From: Terriglobia bacterium
Lineage (GTDB): Bacteria > Acidobacteriota > Terriglobia > Bryobacterales > Bryobacteraceae
Direction of reading: 5' to 3'
NCBI GenBank assembly: GCA_020073265.1
Contig: JAIQFN010000042.1
Location: forward strand, 1-50,694
DNA length: 50,694 bases
A program made the translations under genes and the position numbers. Below, one piece after another: positions 34,910 to 44,363 of this stretch. The notes under the pieces are model-generated. The model ran no database searches, was not told the origin of the DNA, and saw only the letters and a list, made by a program, of their open reading frames with translations. Positions within the stretch are counted from its first letter, which is position 1, and each line of letters starts with the position of its first letter.

Positions 34910-36862
34910 CTACCGGATCGGAATGGTGGCCGTGTCGCTCGCCCCGTTGGGCATGCTGATCACTACCGGTACGGCATCACCCTTAGGCGCGCCAGCCGGA
35001 ATTTGAATGTTGACCTGATATAGCCCGGCGCTGCCTGGAGCGATGCCCGAAAACTGGACATCGACGGGTACGCTCCCCACCGTGACTACGGGTTTTTGAA
35101 CGGTCAGATATAGCGTGCTGCCATCGGCCGGGGCGACTGCGCCGGTCGCGAGCGGCGTTCCCTTCGGATCTCCTCCGGGCGTGGCCTTGCCGAGGCCGGT
35201 GGTGAAGATTTCGATGTTGTCGCCGGCCGTCGCCGATTCGCCGCACACTGTCGCCGCGCTGATTCCCGTGCCTCTGCATCCAGCGGGCCAGCCCAGAGCG
35301 GTGGCCATCGACTCGGGAACCACGCGCCAGGCCGTATTGGCAAACAGCGCCGCGGCATTTCTGCGCGCGGCGTTCGATGGGTCGGGAATCAGGAAGATTC
35401 CAGGAGATGTCGACGTCATGCGGCCGCTGAAGGTCTGGCTGGATCCCAGTTGATTCTTGACCACCACGGTGACCGCGCCCGTCTCCGGCAGCTCCGAAGG
35501 CGTGACCAGGTTGATCTGCCCGGCCGATGCGATCAAAGAAAAAAGCGGCGCGGCCGTTCCATTGAACGTCACCGACACAGCGTTGAAATTCGTGCCCGGA
35601 AACGCATCCAGCTTGTCCTGGTCGCCGAAATTGAAGCCAAACACGGCGGCGAATTCACCCGGAGCGAGCGTGCCGGAGGAGCCAAAGCTCGCACCGTTGA
35701 CGATAGCGGACACTACCGGCACCGCTGGTCCGACCGGAAGCTGAGCGACATTGCTGTTGCTGTTCCCGATGCTCAGAACCACCGGCTGGTTTCCGCTCGT
35801 GGTTCCTGCCGGAACAGTGAAGTAAACGCTGTAGGTCCCCACCAGGTTCGGCTCGGCAACTGACGCCGTTACGGTAGCCGCTTTGTTGGCTACTTTGACG
35901 TTGGGCGTCGACACCGTTACGACACTGGATCCCACGGGTGCCGTTCCCCCGGTCGGAATTGGCGGATTGGTGGGACCCAGGCATGCGGCGGCGAGCCGAA
36001 TCGTCTCTTGCGGCGCGGCGGGATTGTCGGTAGTCACCGCGCCACCGTTGGCATGAAAGAAGCTCCCGATTCCTCCCTTGCCGGGCATGATCGCGGGCGC
36101 GACCGCGTCCAGCGTCAGGTTAAAGCTGCCGGATGTCAGAGCATCCCGCTGTTCGGTCAGTATCGCCGGTCCTGTGGATGCATCCACCGGAATCTGGATC
36201 GACAATGAAGCCGCGGCGGCATTGATCAGTCCCACCGGCTTTCCGCTCACTTGCACGCTCATGCTCTGACCTTTGAGATTCGTGCCGGAAACTGTCGCCA
36301 GGCAGCCGGGCGACAGGCGTGTGTCGCCGGAAGCACTGTTCAAAACAGCGGTGATGGCGGGCGCCGGCGCCGCCAGCGGGCCGAGGTTTAACGATCCAGC
36401 CCCCGAAAACTGGAATGTGGAAGTGAACGTACCGGTCGCCATCCCCGATCCGGTAACCGTGGGAAACGAACCCGTGGTTCCGTCCAACGCCCCCGTGCCG
36501 CCGGTGACAGTCAGAGAGCCGCTGCCGGCCGTGGTTTGACTGAGGGTAGGCACCAGGATCCCGCCTGGAATCGAGAAAGTCCCGGTGAGCGTTTGACCGC
36601 CGGAATAGTCGAGCGTGAACGCGCCGCTGACCGGTCCCGTGAAGGACCCGGATTGGACCCCGGTGATTTGACCGCCGACGGTGAACGTGGCAACGCCGAA
36701 CCCGGTCAACATGGCGGTGCCCTTGGCTGTAAAGTTGAAGCCGCCGGCGGACTGCGAGACTGCTCCGGTGGCATTCACAGTGATGCTAGAGTCGACCGCC
36801 GCTCGCGCGAGGCCGGCCAGACTCTCAACGAGAACGAAGGCGGCGATCCATCGAACATTCAT
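34910..36862 (-). CDS. Secreted protein with Solibacter-type C-terminal domain (TIGR03437-like)
   Basis: A 650-residue secreted protein with signal peptide MNVRWIAAFVLVESLAGLARA. The first third is a glycine/threonine-rich beta region. From about 180 on come IPT/Ig-like units, including PGCLATVSGTNLKGQSMSVQ and LAPGEFAAVFGFNFGDQDKL. The end matches the TIGR03437-type module: TGAVTVVVKNQLGSSQTFSG, NAAALFANTAWRVVPES and EIFTTGLGKATPGGDPKG. The stop and the ankyrin stop face each other with 18 bases between. The start at 36860-36862 gives the signal peptide; a longer frame exists upstream. The same domain set occurs in the divergent protein at 37146. Probably a surface or extracellular protein; function unknown. 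Confidence 0.8.
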   Translation of the reverse strand: MNVRWIAAFVLVESLAGLARAAVDSSITVNATGAVSQSAGGFNFTAKGTAMLTGFGVATFTVGGQITGVQSGSFTGPVSGAFTLDYSGGQTLTGTFSIPGGILVPTLSQTTAGSGSLTVTGGTGALDGTTGSFPTVTGSGMATGTFTSTFQFSGAGSLNLGPLAAPAPAITAVLNSASGDTRLSPGCLATVSGTNLKGQSMSVQVSGKPVGLINAAAASLSIQIPVDASTGPAILTEQRDALTSGSFNLTLDAVAPAIMPGKGGIGSFFHANGGAVTTDNPAAPQETIRLAAACLGPTNPPIPTGGTAPVGSSVVTVSTPNVKVANKAATVTASVAEPNLVGTYSVYFTVPAGTTSGNQPVVLSIGNSNSNVAQLPVGPAVPVVSAIVNGASFGSSGTLAPGEFAAVFGFNFGDQDKLDAFPGTNFNAVSVTFNGTAAPLFSLIASAGQINLVTPSELPETGAVTVVVKNQLGSSQTFSGRMTSTSPGIFLIPDPSNAARRNAAALFANTAWRVVPESMATALGWPAGCRGTGISAATVCGESATAGDNIEIFTTGLGKATPGGDPKGTPLATGAVAPADGSTLYLTVQKPVVTVGSVPVDVQFSGIAPGSAGLYQVNIQIPAGAPKGDAVPVVISMPNGASDTATIPIR

Positions 36863-37145
36863 GGTGTTGACGAAAATTGTATACCTTGACAGGCTGCGAG
36901 GGCCTTCCCTTTGCTGGCATCCCAATATCAGGTACGTCGGCAATCGTTAGTATTAGAACATGCCGACGCTGACAGCGCGATCCGCCGCCATCTTGACGTT
37001 GCTGTATGCGTTCGCCGTGGCCCATATCGCGGCCAACTGGACGCGGCAGTTGCCACCACGTTCAAAGGAAAGGCTTGCAGCGTTAGCTGCCTTTGTAAAC
37101 TTGAGGTTCGGCGAGCGTTGCCGCAGACTACACTGGAGCATTGGC

Positions 37146-38690
37146 ATGAAAGGTTTTCTCATAACAATTGGTATTTCATTACTGGCAGGGACTGCCTGGA
37201 GCCAAACTCTAACCGTGACCCAGGTGGTGACTGCCGGGCTACTCGACAGCCGGTTTGCCCCGACGTCTTTGGTCTACGTGCTGGGCTCGTTTCCCCAAGG
37301 AGCCGGCCGAGACTATTCGATTACCGTAGGCGGCGAAACCGGACCGGTAACGGTCGCCGACAACCAGGTGTTCATCACCGCTCTGATTCCCTCGAATGCG
37401 CCATTGGGAGCGCAAACCTTGACGGTCCACTACCTGGGACAGAGCTCGAATGCGTTTCCGATCACGCTGTCCGCGTACGCCCCGGAATTCTCCGGTGGAG
37501 GAGTGACTATCAACGGACCAACCGCGCCACCGGCATTTGGACCTTACACTCCGTTTCAGCACGCTAACAGCCGTCAGGCGGTTACGCCAATATCTCCGGC
37601 CGCGCCAGGCGAGCCGCTGGTCGCGAATCTGTACGGGCTGGGTCCGACCAATCCGCCCACGCCGATCGGCGGATTCAACACGCCATTCAGTCCGCTCGCC
37701 GTCACGCCCACCTTGACCATTGGCGGCCAGAACATCCAGATTGCTCGTGCGGGAAGCTCCACCGGCATTCTGAGCGAGATCGACTTCATCGTTCCCAACG
37801 ACGCGCCTCTTGGGATAGACCAGGTGATTGTCGCGATTCCCGGCTTCAGCAGCAACACTGCCGTTCTTCCGGTCGGCTCCGGACCGGCCATCGGCTCGGT
37901 CCTCAACGGCGCGAGTTTTGGCTCCACGGGCGTGGTAGCGCCGGGCTCGATTGTGTCCATCTTCGGGGCGGGCTTCGGAACCAAGGACAACAACTCCGCA
38001 TTCCCGGCCACCAGTGTCAACGGAGCGACGGTTCAGTTTGGAGCAATCCCGGCGCCCATCTTCGCACTAGCGGCTACGCAAGGCCAGATCAACGTTTTAG
38101 TCCCGAACGAATTGCCCACCAGCGGCACGGTGAATCTCACGGTTCAGACCGGCGCGGGTGTCACGCCGGAGTTTCCCATCAACCTGGCGCCGGCCGCGCC
38201 TGGCATGTTCTTCTTTACGGACCCGCTGAATCCCTTGCGCCGGAATGCCGCGGCCGTCGTTGCCAACACGGCCTGGATTGCGATGCCGCTTTCCATGGCC
38301 GCCGCGTTTGGTATCCCGTCGAATTGCGCCGCGCTGAGCGCCGGCACGCTCTGCGGCCAGCCTGCTCATCCGGGAGACTATCTGCAGATCTACGTAACGG
38401 GACTCGGAAAGGCCACGCCCAACGGAGATCCGGCGGGGGCGGTACTGGCCACCGGCAGCGTTGCGCCCGCCAGCGGCAATCCGCTTTATGAAACCGTCAG
38501 CACGCCGTCGGTAGTCATCGGCGGGTTGCCTGCCACCGTAGTTTTTTCCGGCATCGCACCGAACTATGCCGGGCTATATCAAGTGGACGTTCAGATTCCG
38601 GCCGCGGTGACGAGCGGCGACGACGTCCCGATTCAGATCTCGATGCCCGGCAGCGCGACCGATTCAGCCAGCATCGCGATCAGGCCGTAA
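37146..38690 (+). CDS. Secreted protein with Solibacter-type C-terminal domain, second copy
   Basis: A 514-residue secreted protein with signal peptide MKGFLITIGISLLAGTAWSQ. It has Ig/IPT-like units (SAYAPEFSGGGVTINGPTA; LNGASFGSTGVVAPGSIVSI) and a C-terminal module with RRNAAAVVANTAWIAMP, YLQIYVTGLGKATPNGDPAG and IAPNYAGLYQVDVQIPA. These blocks parallel the protein at 34910-36862. The ATG at 37146 has GGAG upstream and yields the signal peptide; the frame is open to 36960 but not convincingly coding. Its stop is one base from the start region of the following FG-GAP gene, suggesting translational coupling. Confidence 0.8.
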   Translation: MKGFLITIGISLLAGTAWSQTLTVTQVVTAGLLDSRFAPTSLVYVLGSFPQGAGRDYSITVGGETGPVTVADNQVFITALIPSNAPLGAQTLTVHYLGQSSNAFPITLSAYAPEFSGGGVTINGPTAPPAFGPYTPFQHANSRQAVTPISPAAPGEPLVANLYGLGPTNPPTPIGGFNTPFSPLAVTPTLTIGGQNIQIARAGSSTGILSEIDFIVPNDAPLGIDQVIVAIPGFSSNTAVLPVGSGPAIGSVLNGASFGSTGVVAPGSIVSIFGAGFGTKDNNSAFPATSVNGATVQFGAIPAPIFALAATQGQINVLVPNELPTSGTVNLTVQTGAGVTPEFPINLAPAAPGMFFFTDPLNPLRRNAAAVVANTAWIAMPLSMAAAFGIPSNCAALSAGTLCGQPAHPGDYLQIYVTGLGKATPNGDPAGAVLATGSVAPASGNPLYETVSTPSVVIGGLPATVVFSGIAPNYAGLYQVDVQIPAAVTSGDDVPIQISMPGSATDSASIAIRP

Positions 38691-38691
38691 A

Positions 38692-39796
38692 GTGATGATT
38701 GAAAGAAGCCAGAACATTCGCCCCACGCTCGATGCGCGCTGGCTACTCTTGCCGCTGTGCCTGCTCGCAGTGGAAACCCTTGCTGGATGCGCAAAGTTTC
38801 TCCTTTCAGCCGTCGTTTCAGGTGGCGAATTTTCCCACGGGCTGCCCGGCGGCGAGCAAGGGGGATGCCGGCCTCGCCGTCGGTGATTTTAACGCCGATG
38901 GCGTCCCCGACGTTGCCATCGTTTGCAACGCTCAGCAGCAGATTTCCATGTTGCTGGGAAAACGCGATGGGACTTTCCGGGCGCCCGTCATGACTTTCGT
39001 TAACGACGTGCCTGTTCGTCTCATCAACAACGGGATCGGGATCGAAGAAGGCGTGATCTTCCCCATAGATGTGAACGGCGATGGCAAGACTGACCTGGTC
39101 TACAGCAGCAGTGGGCCTACGATTATTCTTCAACAGTCCGTCACAACGAGCGTGGCAAGCGGGACGGTAACCGTGCTGTTGTCCCAGGGCGACGGCACAT
39201 TCGCGCCGCCCAACACTGTGGCGACCAACCTCGCGTATCTCATTTGGGGGGCTGCCGACCTCGACGGCGATGGCGTCTCCGACTTGGTCCTCACATCGCT
39301 CTTCCAGACCGGCTTTGCGGTGATGCTCGGCAAACGAGACGGAACGTTCTCGACGCCAATAGTCTACTCGATGCCGGCAGGACAGGACCCAACGGCGACC
39401 GTGGTAGCGATGGCCGATTTCAATCGCGGCGGAAAGCCCGATATCATCACCAAGGGCAATTTCTTTGTCGTTTCGAGCTGGAAGAACCAAGGCAATGGAT
39501 CGTTCAGTCCACCGGTTACAGTCGCAAGTGCGGTGGATACATTGGCACAGGCTCTGGTTGGCGATTTTGACGGCGACGGAAAGCTCGATCTCGGCCTCAA
39601 CGGCTTCTTTACCGGGTTTTACGTTTTGCCTGGAAAGGGCGATGGAACTTTCCAGTCCCCGAAGTTTCCCCAAAACATTCGTCCCAACCGTCTGGTTGCA
39701 CTGGATGTGAACGGAGACGGGAGGTTGGACCTCGCGCAGCAACAAGGAAGCGGCGTGGCCGGATCGCAGACGCTCTATATCGCGGTACACCAGTAG
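38692..39796 (+). CDS. FG-GAP/VCBS repeat propeller protein, probably frameshifted near its start
   Basis: The main frame (38699-39796) encodes about 365 residues with six calcium-loop repeats: DFNADGVPD, DVNGDGKTD, DLDGDGVSD, DFNRGGKPD, DFDGDGKLD and DVNGDGRLD. This is an integrin-alpha-like propeller. Its N-terminus lacks a signal peptide. A signal-like sequence (ARWLLLPLCLLAVETLAG) is instead found in the frame starting GTG/ATG at 38692/38695, directly after the upstream stop. The two frames join naturally at about 38780-38800, giving ...LCLLAVETL + LDAQSFSFQ. So one extra base, either a mutation or a sequence error, probably separates signal peptide and body. The fifth codon run (DFNRGGKPD) has a degenerate calcium loop. 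Confidence 0.75.
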
Positions 39797-39807
39797 GAAG
39801 CTGACCA

Positions 39808-40890
39808 TCAGCGGGCGAACGTAACTCCGAGGCCGGTGGTGTAGAGAAAGTCGTTGGTCTTGCGGCCGGGAGCCGGGTGATGCAAGTAGCGATCGCTGAG
39901 CGACAAATTCCAGCTGAGCCACTTGGCCACCTTCGTGGACGCACCGATATCGAAGTTCATCCGGTAATCGCCAGTGTTCGACAGGTCATTGAACATCCGA
40001 AAGCCCTGGGATAGCGAAGTGGCAGCGCTCAGCTTGTAGCTGTAGTCGTCTCCCCAATACGCCTCGGCCGAATCTCGTATCAGAGGCGTGCTGAAACTGG
40101 AATGGTTGAAATCGGCGCCGCCGAGCACGCCCAGGCTGCTTCGCTGCGTTTTGACGGCGTGAAACCCAATGCCGGCGCCCACCACAAAGCGCAGATCCAG
40201 ATTCTGGAACTTGTCGTATTCGTAGTCGTTGAAGGTGTCTAGAAACAAGCGCGAGGTAAGGTTGTGGTCGTAAGACACGCCGCCTCGAGCGGCTTGCGCG
40301 GTATCGGAATTTTTACCATTCGACAGAGCCGAGGCTTTGATGGCGCTGAAGTACACGGAGGTCTTGTCCGTGTTGGTCACCCGTGCCGCATTCAAGCCGG
40401 TGGTGAAGGTCAAAGTCCTGGCGTTGCCGCTGGTGCCGGCCAGTCCGACGTTGGCGCTGCCAGTCCAGAGATCTCCCCAGCCTGGTTTTTGTAGCCGTTC
40501 ATAAGCCTTCTGTTCGTCGGCGTTGCGGATGGTGACTACTTCGGCCGGAGTCACGCTGACGCGCGTGTCTTCGGCCGCAACCTCCACTTTCCCGTCCCTG
40601 GTTGCGAGCGTGCCCTGAACCGTCTTGCCGCTCTGCAGCACGACCGTGACGGGTGTGCCGGCCGTTACCGATTCCACCTGGTCCCAGGAGGTCGTGACAA
40701 CTCCGAAACTCTCGGTCTTGATGGTGAGGTTCTTGCCATCTTTTTTGATAATGCTGCCGGTGACGCGATCGCCGTTCTTCAGCACCACCTGGTCAGCCCA
40801 GACGTTCATGGCCAGACCGGCTAAACATACCGGTAGGAGGAATCGACTGCTCTTGAGGGACGATATCAGCGTGTGGTTGTACTTTTTCAT
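39808..40890 (-). CDS. DUF481-like outer-membrane protein (YdiY-type)
   Basis: A 360-residue exported protein with signal peptide (residues 1-31, ending AMNVWA). A short soluble domain comes first: DQVVLKNGDRVTGSIIKKDG, then TTSWDQVESVTAGTPVTVVL. The barrel part follows with GSANVGLAGTSGNARTLTFT, then YDKFQNLDLRFVVGAGIGFH and a final strand DFLYTTGLGVTFAR. These are the marks of DUF481, a salt-stress-associated outer-membrane barrel. The ATG at 40888-40890 gives the signal peptide; the frame is open further upstream but unsupported. It lies 37 bases after the HhH protein gene on the same strand. Convergent with the FG-GAP gene. Confidence 0.8.
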   Translation of the reverse strand: MKKYNHTLISSLKSSRFLLPVCLAGLAMNVWADQVVLKNGDRVTGSIIKKDGKNLTIKTESFGVVTTSWDQVESVTAGTPVTVVLQSGKTVQGTLATRDGKVEVAAEDTRVSVTPAEVVTIRNADEQKAYERLQKPGWGDLWTGSANVGLAGTSGNARTLTFTTGLNAARVTNTDKTSVYFSAIKASALSNGKNSDTAQAARGGVSYDHNLTSRLFLDTFNDYEYDKFQNLDLRFVVGAGIGFHAVKTQRSSLGVLGGADFNHSSFSTPLIRDSAEAYWGDDYSYKLSAATSLSQGFRMFNDLSNTGDYRMNFDIGASTKVAKWLSWNLSLSDRYLHHPAPGRKTNDFLYTTGLGVTFAR

Positions 40891-40927
40891 GCGAGTTGGC
40901 CTGCTCTTCTTGGGTCTAATAGCGCCG

Positions 40928-41257
40928 CTACTTCTGCTTGGCGATGATCTGGTCCTTGATCTTCGCGTAGGTTGATGCCGGGATGATCTTCTTGTCGACC
41001 AACTCATTCTTGGCCCGGTAGGGGCGGTTCTTAATGATCTTTTCGCTGTAAGCTTTGCCGATGCCAGGCAGTGCATCCAGCTGCTCGGCGGTTGCCGAGT
41101 TAAGGTCGATCAATTGGGCGGCGGGTACGGCCTTGGTTGCAGCTTTCTCGGCCGACTTCTGGGCGGTCTTGGCCTGAGACTTCGTTGTGGTTTGCGGCGC
41201 TGCCGCGAGCGAGATCGCAGCCAGCAGCACCAAAATAAGTTGTGTCAGTTTTTTCAT
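40928..41257 (-). CDS. Exported ComEA-like helix-hairpin-helix protein
   Basis: A 109-residue protein with signal peptide [20 protein letters not shown], an Ala/Lys-rich linker (about 22-45) and a helix-hairpin-helix pair: [20 protein letters not shown], then [20 protein letters not shown]. The DLNSA...LPGIG motif is that of ComEA-type DNA-binding domains, used to hold incoming DNA in the periplasm during natural uptake. No other competence gene is in the window, so a DNA-uptake role is possible but not shown. Translation signals were not analysed in detail. Probably co-transcribed with the DUF481 gene. Confidence 0.8.
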   Translation of the reverse strand: MKKLTQLILVLLAAISLAAAPQTTTKSQAKTAQKSAEKAATKAVPAAQLIDLNSATAEQLDALPGIGKAYSEKIIKNRPYRAKNELVDKKIIPASTYAKIKDQIIAKQK

Positions 41258-41627
41258 TCGGTATGTTCTCCCTTGGTTTCGATGACAGTTTCACCGCGGG
41301 ACTGCACTGCGGTGTACACAGTCCGGGCCGCCTCTGCAATCATGACCATACCAGAACTAGCACAGCTATTCCGACCTCAGTCACAAGTTGCCAAAACCCG
41401 CCGACTCGGGGCGCTCGGTTGGCCAATGTCCCACGCTAGTCGCTTGTCACACGACAAGTATGCGAAGTGAAATCCATGCTTCGAGTGCGATTTGCCGCAG
41501 CGCTGGGGTGGGCTATTTCACTTGCACCCGCTCAAGACTAATGCTCCACAACACGTACTGCTGGCATCAAGGCCCGGTGTGAGTGAGGCACTCGAATTGC
41601 AGTTGCGTTAGAAACGGAGAACTTTGT
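41258..41627. other. Intergenic region with small inverted repeats
   Basis: No gene recognised in 370 bases between divergent genes. A perfect CTTGTC-ACAC-GACAAG stem-loop lies at 41443-41458. The arms AAGTGAAAT and ATTTCACTT (about 41464-41472 and 41515-41523) form a longer-range inverted repeat. Confidence 0.5.
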
Positions 41628-42476
41628 ATGGACACAAATGCTTGGTTCCAGAGTGTAAGCAATCTTGCAACGCAGGCTGGCATCAGAATCCTGGGCGCTA
41701 TCGCTTTATGGTTCATTGGGCGGTGGCTGGCCCGCTTCGCTGTCCGCTTGCTCTCGCGCATGATGCAGCGAGGCGGAGTGGATGAGACTCTGATCGGTTA
41801 CGTTCGCTCCTCTTTAACTGCCACGCTAAACGTGATTCTGGTAGTCGTGATTCTAGGCTTCTTCGGCGTTCAAACCGCGACCTTCGCAGCCATATTCGCC
41901 GCGATCGCTCTCGCTATCGGAATGGCCTGGAGCGGCCTACTCTCCAATTTCGCCGCCGGTGTCTTTCTCGTACTCCTGCGGCCATTCAAGGCCGGAGACT
42001 TCGTCACCGCCGGAGGGATCACGGGAACGATCAGCGAGGTCGGGCTATTCGTCACGATCATCAACTCACTGGACAATGTGCGAAACATCGTCGGGAACAG
42101 TAAGATCTTCTCCGACAACATTCAAAACTTTTCCGCCAATCCATTTCGCCGCGTCGAGCTAACGGCGCAATTGGATCATCGCGTCGATCACCACGTAGCG
42201 ATTCAGTTGCTGAAATCCCGCATCGCCGCCATTCCGAACGTGGCCAAGGAGCCGGCGCCGGAAGTCGAGATCCTGACCTTCAACCTTGCCGGTCCAGTGC
42301 TGGCCGTGAGGCCGTATTGCAGCAACACCAACTACTGGCAGGTCTATTTCGACACGAATCGCGTCATCCGCGAAGCGTTCGGAGAGGCGGCCTTCCCAGT
42401 TCCCGAATACCACTATGCGATTCGGAACGAGCGTCCTGCGGCAGCTTCGGGCGTGCCGGCTTCGGTCGCAGCATAG
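41628..42476 (+). CDS. Small-conductance mechanosensitive channel (MscS), copy A
   Basis: A 282-residue membrane protein. Three N-terminal helices lead into the pore-lining TM3 segment (IFAAIALAIGMAWSGLLSNF) and the beta domain start GVFLVLLRPFKAGDFVTAGG. The SLDNVRNIVGNSKIFSDNIQ region is the usual MscS beta-domain stretch. The channel would release solutes on hypo-osmotic shock. I take the ATG at 41628, which matches the start of copy B exactly. The same strand continues into a small exported protein. Very similar in protein and DNA to copy B (43098-43946), which points the other way. Confidence 0.9.
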   Translation: MDTNAWFQSVSNLATQAGIRILGAIALWFIGRWLARFAVRLLSRMMQRGGVDETLIGYVRSSLTATLNVILVVVILGFFGVQTATFAAIFAAIALAIGMAWSGLLSNFAAGVFLVLLRPFKAGDFVTAGGITGTISEVGLFVTIINSLDNVRNIVGNSKIFSDNIQNFSANPFRRVELTAQLDHRVDHHVAIQLLKSRIAAIPNVAKEPAPEVEILTFNLAGPVLAVRPYCSNTNYWQVYFDTNRVIREAFGEAAFPVPEYHYAIRNERPAAASGVPASVAA

Positions 42477-42596
42477 AGCACGACTGAAGGCAGACCGATC
42501 ACGCGACCGCACCGGTCGTCTGGACTGTATTTCGACTTAGCGCCGGTCTGACGGCGCCCCAACGAGGTTTGAAGTCATAGAGAAGGAGCTAACAAA

Positions 42597-42980
42597 ATGG
42601 AAAGATACGTTTCAAAGCATTTCCGCCTGGTATTTTCAGTAGCCCTGGTGATTGCCGTGGCTCTGATTTTCTTCGGAGTCACGATGGCGCAGGAATTTCC
42701 TGGCCTCCCGCAACTCCCAGGTGGTATCAAGGTCCCCGGCTTACCTGGTGCGAGTCAGGGGTTCGCCGGATTGGGGGCGCTCACTGCAGCGAAGGAATTA
42801 ACTGGGCTGCAGAACAAAACGACCTATCCGACTCCAAACATCGCGGTGAGTGGCAGACACATAGTCATTGCTTGGCCTAACGGCGTGGTCAGTGTAGAGA
42901 CGATAGCCGAAGACGGCACGCTTACACGCACAGTGCTAGGCCCTCCGACTGAAAACAATATTCCTTCCGCTAGAAGGTAG
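42597..42980 (+). CDS. Small exported protein of unknown function
   Basis: A 127-residue protein with one N-terminal hydrophobic segment (LVFSVALVIAVALIFFGVTM) that may be a signal anchor. A proline/glycine-rich stretch follows (FPGLPQLPGGIKVPGLPGA), then a small beta-like part (NIAVSGRHIVIAWPNGVVSV). AGAAGGAG precedes the ATG. It lies between two inverted MscS genes and ends about 120 bases before the stop of copy B. I do not recognise the family. It could be a channel-associated factor, by position only. Confidence 0.6.
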   Translation: MERYVSKHFRLVFSVALVIAVALIFFGVTMAQEFPGLPQLPGGIKVPGLPGASQGFAGLGALTAAKELTGLQNKTTYPTPNIAVSGRHIVIAWPNGVVSVETIAEDGTLTRTVLGPPTENNIPSARR

Positions 42981-43097
42981 CGGACGCTTGAGCAGTAAGC
43001 AGACGGAAACCGAGTCGAGAGTCGTCAGCTATCGGACCGCGCAGCGTGAGTTGCGAAGCACGAATTGTCAGCGAGAACCCATTCCCTTGCTTGAAGC

Positions 43098-43946
43098 CTA
43101 TGCGGTCGCCGGGGTGTAGGTGCCGGAGGCAGCCTGTGGTCGCTCGCTACGGATGGCGTAGTGAAACTCGGGCACCGGGAACGCAGCCTCGCCGAACGCC
43201 TCGCGGATCGCGCGGTTGGTGTCGAAGTAAACCTGCCAGTAGTTCACGTTGTTGCAGTAGGGCCGCACGGCCAGGACCGGACCCGCCAGGTTGAAGCTAA
43301 GGATCTCCACGTCCGGCGCTGGTTGTTTCAGGACGTTGGGGATGGCGGTGAGCCGCGACTTCAGGAGCTGTATAGCCCTGCGGTGATCGACGCTGTGGTC
43401 CAATTGCGCAACCAGATCCACGCGGCGGTACGCGTTCGATGAGAAGTTCTGAATGTTGTCGGAAAAGATCTTACTGTTCCCGACGATGTTGTGGACATTG
43501 TCCAGCGAGTCGATCACTGTGACAAACAGGCCGATTTCAGTGACTGTTCCGGTTATTCCTCCTGCTGTGATGAAGTCACCGACTTTGAATGGCCTCAACA
43601 GAACGAGAAAGACGCCGGCGGCGAAATTGGATAGCAAGCCGCTCCACGCCATTCCGATGGCCACGCCAACCGCGGCGAATATGGCCGCGAATGTGGTGGT
43701 CTGAACGCCGAAGAATCCCAGGATCACCACCACAAGAATCACGTTCAGAGTCGCGGTAAGAGAGGAACGAACATAGCCAATGAGCGTGTTATCCACGCCG
43801 CCTTTGACCATCACGCGTGACAACAGGCGCACAGCCAGCCGGGCCAGCCAGCGGCCGATGATCCAGAGCGCAACGGCCCCCAGTATTCGCATCCCCGCCT
43901 GCGTTGCCAGACCGGTTGCCGTCTGCAGAAAAGCATTGGTATCCAT
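43098..43946 (-). CDS. Small-conductance mechanosensitive channel (MscS), copy B
   Basis: A 282-residue protein of the same length as copy A, and by eye about four fifths of residues are identical. It has the pore helix IFAAVGVAIGMAWSGLLSNF, the beta-domain start VLLRPFKVGDFITAGGITGT and the shared C-terminal NYWQVYFDTNRAIREAFGEA. Differences cluster at both termini and in scattered beta-domain positions. AAGGAG precedes the ATG at 43946. It is convergent with copy A and the small protein; divergent from the triheme cytochrome 69 bases away. Probably a recent tandem duplication followed by inversion. Confidence 0.9.
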   Translation of the reverse strand: MDTNAFLQTATGLATQAGMRILGAVALWIIGRWLARLAVRLLSRVMVKGGVDNTLIGYVRSSLTATLNVILVVVILGFFGVQTTTFAAIFAAVGVAIGMAWSGLLSNFAAGVFLVLLRPFKVGDFITAGGITGTVTEIGLFVTVIDSLDNVHNIVGNSKIFSDNIQNFSSNAYRRVDLVAQLDHSVDHRRAIQLLKSRLTAIPNVLKQPAPDVEILSFNLAGPVLAVRPYCNNVNYWQVYFDTNRAIREAFGEAAFPVPEFHYAIRSERPQAASGTYTPATA

Positions 43947-44015
43947 AGAGCAATCTCCTTAACTGGCAGTCTACTTGCATCCGGAGAATCGTGCTGTCCC
44001 TATTCTTCAATTAGG

Positions 44016-44363
44016 ATGATTGACTTGCAGAAAACCACGGTATGGCTATTTCTGATCGCGCTGATGACGGCAGGCTTGGCGCTGCTCGGTCAGGAAAAGA
44101 AACCGCCCGATAAGTTGACCTTCGACGCCAAGAACGGCAAAGTTACTTTCGATCACGCTGCGCACGTCAAGAGTGCCAAGGGCGATTGTAAGACCTGTCA
44201 CGACAAGCTATTCCCCGAGTCGGCCAGCGCGCCTCTGAACTTCAAGGCCGGCGTGCACAAACCGGCTGAAAAGGCGAAAACATCGTGCGGCTCGTGCCAT
44301 CGCCCGGGCGGCAATGCTTTCGAGAGCAAAGGCAACTGCGCGAAGTGCCACGTGAAGAGCTGA
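44016..44363 (+). CDS. Small exported triheme cytochrome c (c7/c3-type)
   Basis: A 115-residue protein with an N-terminal signal (TTVWLFLIALMTAGLALLGQ) and three heme-binding motifs: CKTCH (58-62), CGSCH (91-95) and CAKCH (108-112). Additional histidines (FDHAAH 45-50, VHKP 80-83) would serve as second axial ligands. This is the c(7)-type triheme arrangement, a periplasmic electron carrier. The start has no strong ribosome binding site. It may carry electrons for a neighbouring redox system, but no partner gene is adjacent. The 247 bases after it hold no recognisable gene. Confidence 0.85.
   Translation: MIDLQKTTVWLFLIALMTAGLALLGQEKKPPDKLTFDAKNGKVTFDHAAHVKSAKGDCKTCHDKLFPESASAPLNFKAGVHKPAEKAKTSCGSCHRPGGNAFESKGNCAKCHVKS

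Noticed and set aside
36960-37145. Longer N-terminal extension of the second TIGR03437-like protein
   Set aside because: Starting at 37146 gives a clean signal peptide with GGAG upstream; the extension would bury it inside the protein.
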